Assembly (NCBI RefSeq): GCF_016811915.1 | Contig: NZ_CP069127.1 | Location: 4,790,001-4,854,000, forward strand | DNA from: Brevibacillus choshinensis | Lineage (GTDB): Bacteria > Bacillota > Bacilli > Brevibacillales > Brevibacillaceae | Reading direction: 5' to 3' | DNA length: 64,000 bases | In this document: positions 1 through 7,938 of the stretch, piece after piece | How positions within the stretch are numbered: position 1 is the stretch's first letter | How the letters are laid out: each line of letters begins with the position of its first letter | Translations under genes and position numbers: made by a program | Notes under the pieces: generated by a model | Database searches by the model: none | What the model was told of the DNA's origin: nothing | Seen by the model: only the letters and a program-made list of their open reading frames with translations

Positions 1-151
1 CTGAGACTCCACCAGAGGCGATCTGATTCGGATTCAGAAAGAGATTAAAGCTGGTAGCCAGTATGAGCGATCCCGCAAGCAGCATCAAATACTCCAATGC
101 CTTGCGCTGGGGGCTGTTTAACTGAACGGCTGCACGTCTTCTTCGCGCCAC
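1..151 (-). CDS. YitT family membrane protein (N-terminal fragment)
   Basis: Only the first 50 residues are inside the window; the gene runs off the left edge. The GTG start at 151 has an AGGAGTGG ribosome binding site at 158-165, six bases upstream. After a basic N-terminus (VARRRRAAV) comes a first membrane segment ending in NLFLNPNQIASGGVS. An 'N-x-F-L-x-P-x-x-I-A-x-G-G-V-(S/T)-G' ending of this kind is typical of the YitT (DUF161) family, integral membrane proteins of unknown function with roughly five or six membrane spans in Bacillota. Family assignment rests on this one segment, so it is good but not certain. Confidence 0.75.
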   Translation of the reverse strand, partial: MARRRRAAVQLNSPQRKALEYLMLLAGSLILATSFNLFLNPNQIASGGVS

Positions 152-251
152 AAGATTCCACTCCTGACATTTTCACTTAGACCAAAACCGCCCATACACT
201 ACCATGTTTTGGTCAAAAAGGAAACCCCTTTTTTCAGGCATGCTCCCTCTC

Positions 252-629
252 CTACCACTGATACGAGCCTCCCGTTCCGGACGATGAGCCGGCTACATCA
301 ATGTCCACATGGCGCAATCCTGCCGCAGTACTGGTAAACGCTCGCCCAAAATCGTCGACGAATGATGACAATGTAATGCTCGTGCTCCCCCGCGGAACGA
401 CGTCCATCTGGTATTGGTACGTCCCATTCACCGTGAACGTCACCTGCCTCCAGACGAATGAGTTGTTATTCGTGATCAATAGGTGCTGCCGAGTCGCCCC
501 GATATCAGCCAAAATCGGTGCTTCGCCAGACTCCGCGTAACGGGCAGACGGGACGCAGCCTGCAACGAAGAACGTGAGCGCCGCCGCACATACTTGAAGC
601 TCGTACACACTCCATCTCTTTCTGCTCAT
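252..629 (-). CDS. small lipoprotein of unknown function
   Basis: This 125-residue protein starts at an ATG at 629 with GGAGGAG a few bases upstream. A TTG one codon earlier is less well placed. The N-terminus is basic (MSRKRW), then hydrophobic, and ends in a lipobox-like FVAGC near residue 25, so export and lipidation at the cell surface are expected. The mature part is rich in Ser, Thr, Val and Asn and looks like a small beta-rich domain; I recognise no family. It is the last complete gene of a minus-strand run and begins 15 bases after the stop of the phosphoesterase-like gene upstream. Confidence 0.7.
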   Translation of the reverse strand: MSRKRWSVYELQVCAAALTFFVAGCVPSARYAESGEAPILADIGATRQHLLITNNNSFVWRQVTFTVNGTYQYQMDVVPRGSTSITLSSFVDDFGRAFTSTAAGLRHVDIDVAGSSSGTGGSYQW

Positions 630-644
630 CAATGACTCCTCCGA

Positions 645-2026
645 TCACCTGATGTACGACAGACTCAAATCAAACAGGAAATTCGGTGACCCGGGATGGC
701 TGCGGTGTACTTCCACCGCCAATGTGTTGCTGCCGGCACGCAGCTTGCCGATGTGATTTTGCAAAGATACGGTCCGATACCAGACGGCCTGATTGGTAAT
801 GGCCAAAGAGGAGGGCAAAATCAAGCCCGTGCGAATTCCATCCCGAAAGACCTCCTCCCCGTTCAAGTAAACGATCAGACCATCCTCGTAGGAGAGCCGC
901 AAGATGAGGTCTCTCATATCCTTGGGCTTGTCCGCCAGCGTAAAGGCTCGGCGAAAGTAATACGACGGAGATTCCGGGTCCGCCTTGAGCCTGGTGTTCA
1001 GCTTGCTTTCTTCCCCCCTGCGATTGGTAAAGCCAAGCGGCGCATTCCCTGATTTCCAGTCTGCATCGAGATACGCAGGACTACGCCAATCGTCAGCAGG
1101 CAAATGAAACGGCGTCGTAATGGGATTTTCCCCCGTGACATCAAAGCCTTGCGGGATCACTGCTTTCATGGCTGGATCTGCAAGGTGATACTTCCACTCC
1201 TGCTGGATGCCCACGGCCACCCACTCCCGGCTTCTCTGCGCTGCGGCATCTTTTGGGTTCAGCTCCATCTGGTCCAGCACTTGCTCGCCTGGCGTCATGG
1301 CTTTGATGGCCATTCCCTTTTCGCTATAATCCAGCATCAGCATCTGGGACTCTTCCATCGAAAGACCTGGCGTCCATCGCCCATACCCTTCATGCGGACT
1401 CGGAGCAAAATCGGATGGTTCTTGCACGATGGCCCTTTCTCGTGCATACACGTTTTCGCCCACGATCACCAGCTCGACACCTGCTTCCCGCAGCAGCTTC
1501 CACAGATTCGCTTGCCCTGCGGCAGGTTCATCATGGAAAAGCACAACTTTGTGAGGCTTCGCACCAGCTCCGAGCAGCTGCCTCGCCCACGTTATCTGCT
1601 GCTGCCCCATCGCGTCCGATCGCAAAAACAGGATGCGTGCATTTCCGTAATCGACATGGTATACGGTGCTGCCCAGCCCAGGGACCGACTCTGCCGGCAG
1701 ATAACCGTAAAGCTTCTCAAACAGGTCGGCACTTTTGCTATGGTCATAGACTGGGTAAACGAAAGGAAGCGGTCTTTGCGGATCTGGAGCATACAGCCGA
1801 TCCTGAACGGCGAAAACAGCCTTTCCTTGGCGCTGCTTCAGCCAATCGAGCATGTCGGGAATACGACTTTTGCTGTTATGTATCCAAAATGAAATGTCTC
1901 CACGTCTGGTTCGGCGGTCGTGACATAGCCCTCCTGCGGGATCCGCGTCCAGAACAACGAGCTGACCATCACAATACCAACGACCATACTTCCAAACCAT
2001 AGCGGATAGCGGTTCACAAAGCGCAT
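645..2026 (-). pseudogene. metallophosphoesterase-like exported protein with an apparent frameshift
   Basis: The reading frame is split. An ATG at 2026 preceded by an AGGAAAGGAG site opens MRFVNRYPLWFG followed by a membrane or signal segment and then DVETFHFGYIT, and the frame closes at 1838. The downstream frame carries SRIPDMLDWLKQRQG and continues to 645. A one-base difference near 1865-1885, beside a TTTT run at 1868-1871, would join them. The body resembles the phosphoesterase encoded at 3025-4008 (VDYGNARILFL matches FDYGNARFIAL), but the metal-binding motifs are degraded: VYDH stands where GNHE is expected and VGENVYAR where GHEHNY is expected. The C-terminal third (FRRAFTLADKPKDMRDLILRL onward, within 20-residue blocks) looks like a beta-sandwich ligand-binding domain. 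Either a decaying gene or a single sequencing error in a pseudoenzyme gene. Confidence 0.65.
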
Positions 2027-2045
2027 GCAGCGAAAGCTCCTTTCC

Positions 2046-2417
2046 TCACTCAGGCAAGCCCGGCGGCCAACCCAGCAGCGCATGATAGACGGGAGGCCAT
2101 GCCAGGATGAGGATGAACCCAAACCCGATGACAAACAGAGTGGCAGCCGGGCGAACAGGTACCTCCCGACGCCGGAGCAAGAAATGCAGCGCCAGCCATC
2201 CCCCCAGCCACATCGCCAATCCCACTGTCTCTTTTCCGGCAAAGGGCCCAATGCCCCACCAGCCAGGTATCCAGATCCCCAGCTTGAGCAAAGCAGGTTT
2301 ACTTCCCGCCGGATCAACCGTGCTCCAAAGATGGCTGAAGACGACCCCCGCCAAGCCCAGCCACAGTCCGCCAAGCGCCGCTGCCACCTCTCCACTTTGG
2401 GGCTGCCTCTTTTCCAT
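2046..2417 (-). CDS. small integral membrane protein, unknown function
   Basis: The ATG at 2417 is preceded by GGGAGTG at a spacing of about seven bases. Longer in-frame extensions upstream read as a shadow of the neighbouring gene. The 123-residue product has about four hydrophobic segments with Trp-rich boundaries (GIWIPGWWGIGPF) and a basic loop RRREVPVR between the third and fourth. I recognise no family. It sits 20 bases after one membrane protein gene and 20 bases before the phosphoesterase-like gene, so these are probably co-transcribed. Confidence 0.7.
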   Translation of the reverse strand: MEKRQPQSGEVAAALGGLWLGLAGVVFSHLWSTVDPAGSKPALLKLGIWIPGWWGIGPFAGKETVGLAMWLGGWLALHFLLRRREVPVRPAATLFVIGFGFILILAWPPVYHALLGWPPGLPE

Positions 2418-2437
2418 GCCAACACTCCCTATTTCGA

Positions 2438-2986
2438 TTACGGATGCAGGGTAATCAATCCGATTCCCGTGACCAAGCCAACCATCAAGCACAGCCAGAG
2501 AAGAGCAATAAGCAAGAGGACAATCTGCCCTATTTCCTTGTTGTTTCCAAAACGGCGCAGGATGAACCCAGCAGCCACTCCGAGCGGCAACGGAAAGAGA
2601 GAGACGAATTCCTTCCACTCCATCACAATGTTGTGGGCAAGAGGTGTGTGGGCAAGCAGCCATGACTGCGGTCCATCCGGCGAACGGTATCCCATGTACA
2701 GCCAATTGCCAGAAATGATAGCGAGTAAGACAAGCAGGTTCGTCAGCCACAAAAGCCGCTCAAGACCCGAGCCGCCCTCTTTTCCCCTGCCCAATTTCAT
2801 AAACGCAACATGAAAAGTCCAGCAGCCCAGCATGACGGTCATGGTCGCCGAAAGGCCATGCAGCAAGCCTTGCAACCAATAAAAGCCTTTGTCCAGCAAG
2901 TGAACCAAGGGGATCAGCAAAAACAAAAAAGCGGTCACGCATGCTTGCGTAACCGCCAGATCACGTGTGCGGAATAGCCCTTTCAT
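2438..2986 (-). CDS. integral membrane protein, unknown function
   Basis: The 182-residue product has about five hydrophobic segments. A candidate start is the ATG at 2986 behind AGGTGGAG; a GTG at 2995 would lie inside that site. His residues occur in or near helices (HLLDKGFYWLQGLLHGL, HVAF, HTPLAHNIV), which could suggest a haem or quinone-linked membrane protein, but no signature is clear enough to name one. It follows the metallophosphoesterase by 38 bases on the same strand and probably shares its transcript. Confidence 0.65.
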   Translation of the reverse strand: MKGLFRTRDLAVTQACVTAFLFLLIPLVHLLDKGFYWLQGLLHGLSATMTVMLGCWTFHVAFMKLGRGKEGGSGLERLLWLTNLLVLLAIISGNWLYMGYRSPDGPQSWLLAHTPLAHNIVMEWKEFVSLFPLPLGVAAGFILRRFGNNKEIGQIVLLLIALLWLCLMVGLVTGIGLITLHP

Positions 2987-3024
2987 CCTCTCCACCTCAT
3001 AGGTGACTCGATCCGAAAAAGCGG

Positions 3025-4008
3025 CTATCCAGCCAGTCCCGCGCTTTCTTTATCCACCGTAAACGAATCGAGCAGATTATCATCTTTGTCGTACACGTTG
3101 CAGACCGCTTTCTTCCCATTTACATCGACGGTCATGTAATGAGAAGTAGCCTTTGGTCCTTTCACTACGTTTTTCTTGTCTTCAACGACCTTGCTGTAAG
3201 GGGAACCAGCAGCCCCCAGTGTCAGCTGATAAATGCCATGAGTAAAATGATAGCCGTTTGCGTCAAAGTCGCTGTTGATGAGTCGTCTGTTGTAATTGTG
3301 CTCATGCCCGACAAAGGCTGCTGTCACATTATGCTCGTCCAGAAGGTGCCAAAAGGCATCGCGCTGCTTCTTGTTACCATCCAAAGAACGGCCATAGTGC
3401 CCTCCCACCGGATAAGCCGGGACGTGAAACATGACGAAGGTGTGGTCTCTCCCTTTCACGGAAAGCTGTTGCTTCAGCCATGCACTCTGCTGTTCGTCTA
3501 CCACGTAATTGCCTTTTTTATCCTCATGATCTGTATTCAGTGCAATAAAACGCGCATTGCCATAATCAAAGCTGTACGCTGTGCGGCCGTAGCCTTTGAC
3601 CTGCTCGTTTGGCAGGTGGGGAAACGCTTTGCTGAATGCCTCGGGGTCGTCCTCGTGATTGCCCATCGCCGGATAATACATCGAGAGAGGGTAGTAGTCG
3701 TCCACGATATCCTTCCACTCATCCAGTTCCTTCTTCAGATCTGAGCCGCCTTGAACCATATCCCCGGTCACTAAAATAAAACTGGGCTGGGGACTCAGCT
3801 CTTTTACATTCTTCAGGAGCTTTCGAAGGGTTTTCTCATTGACACTGTCCGAGCTGCCCCGGGTATCACCCATCACCACGAAGCGGAACGAATTGGAGGT
3901 CGCCTTCGTTTTGCCGATTCCCATCCATTGCGCGCACGCAAACAGCATGACGAGTCCGCAAGAAATGCCAATCCACTTCAGTTTCCCTCTGGCTGTTTTC
4001 ATCAACAT
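3025..4008 (-). CDS. calcineurin-like metallophosphoesterase, exported or membrane-anchored
   Basis: This 327-residue protein has an N-terminal signal or anchor segment (WIGISCGLVMLFACAQWMGI) followed by a full calcineurin-like catalytic domain. The motifs appear in order: GDTRG near residue 48, GDMVQGG near 80, GNHEDD near 115, FHVPAYP near 196 and GHEHNY near 237. These give the Asp, Asn and His ligands of a two-metal phosphoesterase like those in purple acid phosphatases. The active domain should be outside the membrane. An ATG at 4008 follows GAGGACGGGAA. The substrate cannot be told from sequence. It appears to head the minus-strand run that ends near position 252. Confidence 0.85.
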   Translation of the reverse strand: MLMKTARGKLKWIGISCGLVMLFACAQWMGIGKTKATSNSFRFVVMGDTRGSSDSVNEKTLRKLLKNVKELSPQPSFILVTGDMVQGGSDLKKELDEWKDIVDDYYPLSMYYPAMGNHEDDPEAFSKAFPHLPNEQVKGYGRTAYSFDYGNARFIALNTDHEDKKGNYVVDEQQSAWLKQQLSVKGRDHTFVMFHVPAYPVGGHYGRSLDGNKKQRDAFWHLLDEHNVTAAFVGHEHNYNRRLINSDFDANGYHFTHGIYQLTLGAAGSPYSKVVEDKKNVVKGPKATSHYMTVDVNGKKAVCNVYDKDDNLLDSFTVDKESAGLAG

Positions 4009-4135
4009 TTCCCGTCCTCTACGTAAGATTTACCAATCCTCGCGAAACATGCGCTTCATTCCCTCAATCATGCGTGCTTTTCTCCTTTTTAAATTATCAA
4101 AATAAAAAGAACCCTAGTAGGGTCCAAATAAAGGA

Positions 4136-4172
4136 TTGACGTCTATCCTAAAAAGAACGATAATAATAATCA
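4136..4172 (+). promoter_or_regulatory. SigA-type promoter overlapped by a Fur-box-like operator
   Basis: TTGACG (4136-4141) and GATAAT (4159-4164) are separated by exactly 17 bases. Over the -10 lies CGATAATAATAATCA (4158-4172), which matches the 7-1-7 Fur consensus TGATAAT-N-ATTATCA at 12 of 14 positions. It drives toward the truncated Fur-family gene starting at 4204, suggesting iron-responsive control or autoregulation. Confidence 0.6.
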
Positions 4173-4203
4173 AATAAGAATTATTTTAAAAAGAAGATGA
4201 CCT

Positions 4204-4503
4204 GTGTTGGAACATCATCCTCTCAGTTTCACACAGCAGGTAAAGCATCTGGGCAAGCGCCTGACCATTCAACGCAGAGCAGTCCTGCTCTACATGCTGC
4301 ATACTTTGACCCCCACTACCGCCAAAGACGTCTACCATGCACTGAAAATTGACATGCCGAATATTACCCTGTCGACCGTTTACACTTCCTTGCGCTTTTT
4401 CGTAAAGCTGGGCATCCTCGAAGAACAGGCACACCCCGATGCCCCCAATCAATTTCTCTGCCTCGTTACGGCAGACACGCTCGATTTGCGTGAAGTCATG
4501 TAA
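4204..4503 (+). CDS. truncated Fur/PerR-family DNA-binding protein
   Basis: The 99-residue product corresponds to the winged-helix DNA-binding half of Fur/PerR proteins: GKRLTIQRRAVLLYML, a TAKDVYHALK helix and the recognition-helix region TLSTVYTSLRFFVKLGILEE. Family members are normally about 140-160 residues and continue into a dimerisation and metal-binding domain with His-rich and CxxC motifs; this one stops before those. It should therefore bind DNA without canonical metal sensing or stable dimerisation, unless it pairs with a full-length relative. The GTG start at 4204 has only a weak AGAAGA-type site. The region after the stop does not read as a lost C-terminus in another frame, so this looks like a real truncation. 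Confidence 0.65.
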   Translation: MLEHHPLSFTQQVKHLGKRLTIQRRAVLLYMLHTLTPTTAKDVYHALKIDMPNITLSTVYTSLRFFVKLGILEEQAHPDAPNQFLCLVTADTLDLREVM

Positions 4504-4580
4504 GGAACGCGAGAAACGCAGGAATTAGAAAACTTGGCTGCGCCAAGCCTTTTGGCGAAGCCGTAGTTGCACTTATACTG

Positions 4581-4605
4581 GATAGGAATCTTATAAATTC
4601 CTATC
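4581..4605. repeat. perfect 9-bp inverted repeat
   Basis: GATAGGAAT and ATTCCTATC are separated by seven bases (CTTATAA). It lies between the Fur-like stop and the terminator at 4611-4647. No U-run follows it on either strand, so it is more likely an RNA stem or protein site than a terminator. Confidence 0.45.
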
Positions 4606-4610
4606 TGTGC

Positions 4611-4647
4611 AAAAAAGGTAGCCCCTATGCTCGCGGGCTACCTTTTT
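4611..4647. terminator. bidirectional intrinsic terminator
   Basis: GGTAGCCC (4617-4624) pairs with GGGCTACC (4635-4642), flanked by six A before and five T after. It serves the beta-lactamase-like gene on the minus strand, whose stop codon lies inside the stem, and the Fur-like gene on the plus strand. Confidence 0.8.
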
Positions 4648-5426
4648 GCATATTCATAGACTTCTTTTCCCAGCTGGCCTAGTACGCCCAGAGCCGATTC
4701 AGGTCGTACATCCTGGGAAAGGGCGACAATCGACAGGCGACGCTCTCCTACGTACAGGACCCCTGCATCATGCTGTCTTCCCGTATCCCAACCGGACTTG
4801 CAGGCTATTTCCCAATCCGGCTGGCCTTCCGCTGTCGGGAGCAAGGAAGGTAATCCATTGCGCACCTGCTGCTTTTTCATGATCGCCATCATGTCCTCAC
4901 AGGCTCGATGCGAGAGGAATGTGCCCGTAGCCAATTTACCCAGCATCCTTGCGACATCACCGGCCGTGATGGTGTTGTTCTCAGCGATGTCCACAGGATA
5001 AATCATCAGCTTGCGAGAAAAAGCGCTCTCCCGCATACCCAGCTCATGCATGGTCAGATCGATTCTCTCTTTCCCAATCAGGTCGATGAGGACGTTGGTC
5101 GCCGTGTTGTCGCTTTGGATGATCATCAAGGTGACCAGCTCCCTGATCGTCAGCTTCAGCCCAGGTGAGAGTGCGTGCAAGAGGCCCGAGCCTTTGACGA
5201 GATCCTCTTTGCGCAAGGCGAGGCGATCCTCCATGGCAAACTGCCCCAGGTCCGCCGCTGCGTAAACCGCAGCCATGATCGGGACCTTGATGACGCTCTC
5301 CGCAATGAAGGATGCGCTGGCTTGATGCTCAAATCGAGTACCGCGGTCCAAATCTTCCACCACTACTCCCCAGGTTCCTTCCGCTTTTGCCAGTAACGCT
5401 GACAGCCTTTGCCGTAATCGCTCCAT
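4638..5426 (-). CDS. class A beta-lactamase-like serine hydrolase, probably cytoplasmic
   Basis: The 262-residue protein has the serine beta-lactamase/penicillin-binding fold signatures: SVIK near residue 44 (Ser-x-x-Lys nucleophile motif), SDN near 104 and KSGW near 214 in place of the usual KTG. Where the omega loop should present the deacylating Glu166 about 14 residues before the conserved N-T-x-T segment, the sequence reads RKLMIYPVD, with no Glu. No signal peptide or membrane segment is visible, which is unusual for a beta-lactamase. It may be a related amidase, esterase or peptidase rather than a resistance enzyme. It precedes the cupin-side operon end and has its own terminator. Confidence 0.75.
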   Translation of the reverse strand: MERLRQRLSALLAKAEGTWGVVVEDLDRGTRFEHQASASFIAESVIKVPIMAAVYAAADLGQFAMEDRLALRKEDLVKGSGLLHALSPGLKLTIRELVTLMIIQSDNTATNVLIDLIGKERIDLTMHELGMRESAFSRKLMIYPVDIAENNTITAGDVARMLGKLATGTFLSHRACEDMMAIMKKQQVRNGLPSLLPTAEGQPDWEIACKSGWDTGRQHDAGVLYVGERRLSIVALSQDVRPESALGVLGQLGKEVYEYAKR

Positions 5427-5449
5427 TTATTTGTTGATCCTCCCTGGCA

Positions 5450-5809
5450 TCAAATCTGCTCCAGCTCCGCTACCGTTCTTTCACTCGTGACATTTCCCGT
5501 ATTCAAGGTGCTGGTCGGTTCCATCAGCACGACATGGCATACTTCTGGGGCTACCGGACGATGCTCGACCCCTTTGGGTACGATGATGAACTCCCCCTCT
5601 TCGACCCAGACTTCCCGATCGCGAAATTGCATGAGCAAACGGCCTTTCGTAACTAAGAACAGCTCGTCTTCCTCTTCATGATGATGCCAGACGAACTCGC
5701 CCTCGAGCTTTACTACTTTAATATGCGAATCATTGACGGTACCGACAATCTTCGGGCTCCAGCATTCCTCAAACTTCGAAAACTTCTCAGCAAGATTTAC
5801 TTTCTCCAT
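5450..5809 (-). CDS. small cupin-domain protein
   Basis: The product is a single cupin barrel of about 119 residues: motif 1 WHHHEEEDELFLVTKG and motif 2 GEFIIVPKGVEHRPVA supply the usual His/Glu metal ligands. Such proteins range from isomerases and dioxygenases to binding proteins, so no reaction is assigned. The ATG at 5809 (MEKVNLAEKF) is preferred because an AAAGGG stretch lies upstream; an in-frame ATG at 5827 and further ones up to 5866 have no better site. It lies downstream of the hexose cassette but 155 bases away. Confidence 0.75.
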   Translation of the reverse strand: MEKVNLAEKFSKFEECWSPKIVGTVNDSHIKVVKLEGEFVWHHHEEEDELFLVTKGRLLMQFRDREVWVEEGEFIIVPKGVEHRPVAPEVCHVVLMEPTSTLNTGNVTSERTVAELEQI

Positions 5810-5964
5810 GTTCTTCATCCCTTTCATCGGTTTGGCTTCGTTACGAGTATACCTTCCCATTATCATACAATTACGAAAACGGTTCGGACAGGATTATTTG
5901 GGTCCAGACCAATCGCAAAGACGCCTGCCTGTTAAGCAAGCGCCTCCGATGTTATTACAAACTT

Positions 5965-6972
5965 CTATTCAACCACTCGCAACTCGCCATCCCCGCTCCA
6001 TATGTCGGCTCCTAGCGCAAGTGCCCCTGCTCCCAGCATCCCGGCGTCCGGCCCCAATGATGCGCGAACAATCCTGGTTGTTTCGTGCCCGGCTTGCATC
6101 ACATGACGCTCGACACTTCGGCGAACCGGTTCGAGCAGCAGATCCCCTGCCTCCGAGACGCCACCGCCGATGACGACCATCTGGGGGTTGAACAGATTGA
6201 TGATCAAGGATACAGCCCAACCCGTGACTTCACATACTTCCTTCCATGCCTCTGCGGCGAGCGGATCTCCTCTGAGGACTGCAGCAGCCACATCCTGCGC
6301 GGTCAGCCGTTCCAGCTCCCCGCCCGCTCTTTGCATTAGGGGCAGCATTTGCACTTCTTCCGGAATTTCCCTGATGGCTTTTTGCAGCCTTTCCCTTGCC
6401 AAGCGGACAATTCCCGCAGCCGATGCCACCGTTTCCACGCAGCCCACTTTCCCGCAGTTGCACACAGCCGTGTTGCCTGGCACCGTAACGTGACCAAGCT
6501 CTCCCGAGATGCCAAATGCTCCCCGCAGCAGCTGCCCGTCGATGATATTGCCCATGCCGATGCCGGTCCCGATCGGAACAAACGTCATGTGACGGACACC
6601 TTTCCCTGCACCAAACACAGCCTCTCCCAGCGTCGCTGTCCGCAAGTCGTTCTCAAAAGCAAGAGGCAACCGGATCGCCTCCGCCAACGGCGTTCGGACA
6701 TCCACCTGGCGTAGACCCAGATTGGGAGAATGAATGGAACGGCCACTCGGTCCGTCAAACGGCCCGGGAAAACCTATCCCTACTGCTTCCACAGGGACAG
6801 CCGCACTCTGCCTAAGCTCCTCCACTAATGACGCCATTCGCTCGATTACAATTGGGAGATTGTTGTGCACTCTCGTTTCTCTGCTTCCGCGCGCGATGAT
6901 GCGCCCCGTCTCATCCATGACGGCGCCTTTCATCGTCGTTCCGCCCACATCCAGGCCGATTACGTACCTCAT
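5965..6972 (-). CDS. ROK-family sugar kinase
   Basis: The ATG at 6972 has AGGAGG just upstream and gives 335 residues, the usual ROK length. It opens with the phosphate-binding loop YVIGLDVGGTTMKGAVMD, has the sugar-contact region FENDLRTATLGEA, and the ROK zinc motif CNCGKVGCVET near residue 175. The family phosphorylates glucose, fructose, mannose or N-acetylhexosamines with ATP in the cytoplasm; the exact sugar is not readable here. It is the last gene of a DeoR-aldolase-isomerase-PfkB-ROK series, 20 bases after the PfkB gene, and would supply the hexose 6-phosphate entering that series. Confidence 0.88.
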   Translation of the reverse strand: MRYVIGLDVGGTTMKGAVMDETGRIIARGSRETRVHNNLPIVIERMASLVEELRQSAAVPVEAVGIGFPGPFDGPSGRSIHSPNLGLRQVDVRTPLAEAIRLPLAFENDLRTATLGEAVFGAGKGVRHMTFVPIGTGIGMGNIIDGQLLRGAFGISGELGHVTVPGNTAVCNCGKVGCVETVASAAGIVRLARERLQKAIREIPEEVQMLPLMQRAGGELERLTAQDVAAAVLRGDPLAAEAWKEVCEVTGWAVSLIINLFNPQMVVIGGGVSEAGDLLLEPVRRSVERHVMQAGHETTRIVRASLGPDAGMLGAGALALGADIWSGDGELRVVE

Positions 6973-6992
6973 TGCTGACCTCCTCTCTCCTG

Positions 6993-7937
6993 TCACCCTG
7001 AACCTATCTGTTTTGGCTGCACCGGGAGCCGCAGCAATTCTTCGACGACATCGGGGTCTACCATGCCCGCTCCTATCGAGATCACATTTGCCGCGGCGCT
7101 CGCCATCCCCATCTGGACGGCTGCCTCCCAATCCAGGCCTTTCAGCTTGCCCGCGATGATTCCTGCCAGCAAAGCATCACCGCACCCAACCGGATTCACA
7201 GCCTTCTCCACCTGGACCGCAGGAAAATGCCAGCGCGTATCGCCCGTAGAGAACCACGCTCCTTGCTCCCCCATGGATAAAAGAACGCTCTTCGCCCCGA
7301 GCGAATGAATGTCATGCAGAGCCTGGATGACAGCCCCCTCGCAATTCAGCTCATAGCCGAGCAGGACCTGTGCTTCATCTCGGTTTGGCTTCACCAGGTA
7401 GGGCTTTGCCTTCAATCCATGAACGAGTGCCGTTCCGCTCGCGTCCAGCACCGGCAGCGCGCCTGACTGACGGACCAGATCAATCAAAGTATGATATCCA
7501 TCCACGGGCACCCCCGCAGGCATGCTGCCGGAGAAGCTGACGAAAGTCGCCTGTCTGGCCAGATGACTCAGCTTGCCTTGTAAATGCGCGAAAGCCCGAT
7601 CCGAAATAACTGGCCCTTGCTCCAAAACTTCCGTCACCTCACCGGTCTCTTCGTCCAAAAAGGTGAGGCAGCATCGTGACTCGCCTTCCGTTTCCACAAA
7701 GGCGGGAGCGATCCCCGCCTTGGCGCAGCCTTCCGCAATAAACCTTCCGTTGTGGCCCGCAACGAAGCCTGTCGCAATCACATCGGTTCCCAGCGCTCTC
7801 GCAACCCGGGCTACATTGATCCCTTTTCCGCCCGGCAGGCTCAGATGCTCTTTTGTACGGTGCAGCTGGCCTGGGGATAGCCGCGGCAGTCTGTATGTCT
7901 TGTCGATCGCTGCATTCAGGGTTACCGTCGCCAGCAT
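6993..7937 (-). CDS. PfkB-family phosphofructokinase (1-phosphofructokinase / tagatose-6-phosphate kinase type)
   Basis: This 314-residue protein has the PfkB signatures SLPGGKGINVARVARALG near residue 35 and NPVGCGDALLAGIIAGK near 245 with the catalytic Asp. MLATVTLNAAIDKTY at the start is typical of the FruK/LacC branch, which makes fructose 1,6-bisphosphate or tagatose 1,6-bisphosphate. The ATG at 7937 lies one base after the stop of the upstream isomerase gene, so translation is probably coupled. With the class II aldolase in the same operon it completes a hexose-phosphate to triose-phosphate route. Confidence 0.88.
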   Translation of the reverse strand: MLATVTLNAAIDKTYRLPRLSPGQLHRTKEHLSLPGGKGINVARVARALGTDVIATGFVAGHNGRFIAEGCAKAGIAPAFVETEGESRCCLTFLDEETGEVTEVLEQGPVISDRAFAHLQGKLSHLARQATFVSFSGSMPAGVPVDGYHTLIDLVRQSGALPVLDASGTALVHGLKAKPYLVKPNRDEAQVLLGYELNCEGAVIQALHDIHSLGAKSVLLSMGEQGAWFSTGDTRWHFPAVQVEKAVNPVGCGDALLAGIIAGKLKGLDWEAAVQMGMASAAANVISIGAGMVDPDVVEELLRLPVQPKQIGSG

Positions 7938-7938
7938 A

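Noticed and set aside
1838-2026. Programmed -1 frameshift in the phosphoesterase-like gene
   Set aside because: The slip site has only a four-A run on the coding strand, without a heptameric slippery sequence or clear downstream structure. A plain indel is simpler.
4110-4126. ACCCTAGTAGGGT hairpin with T-run on the minus strand
   Set aside because: The stem is only five pairs and there is no minus-strand gene ending nearby for it to serve.
5867-5964. GC-rich imperfect hairpin after the ROK kinase gene
   Set aside because: The stem needs wobble pairs and has no T-run, so a terminator could not be supported.
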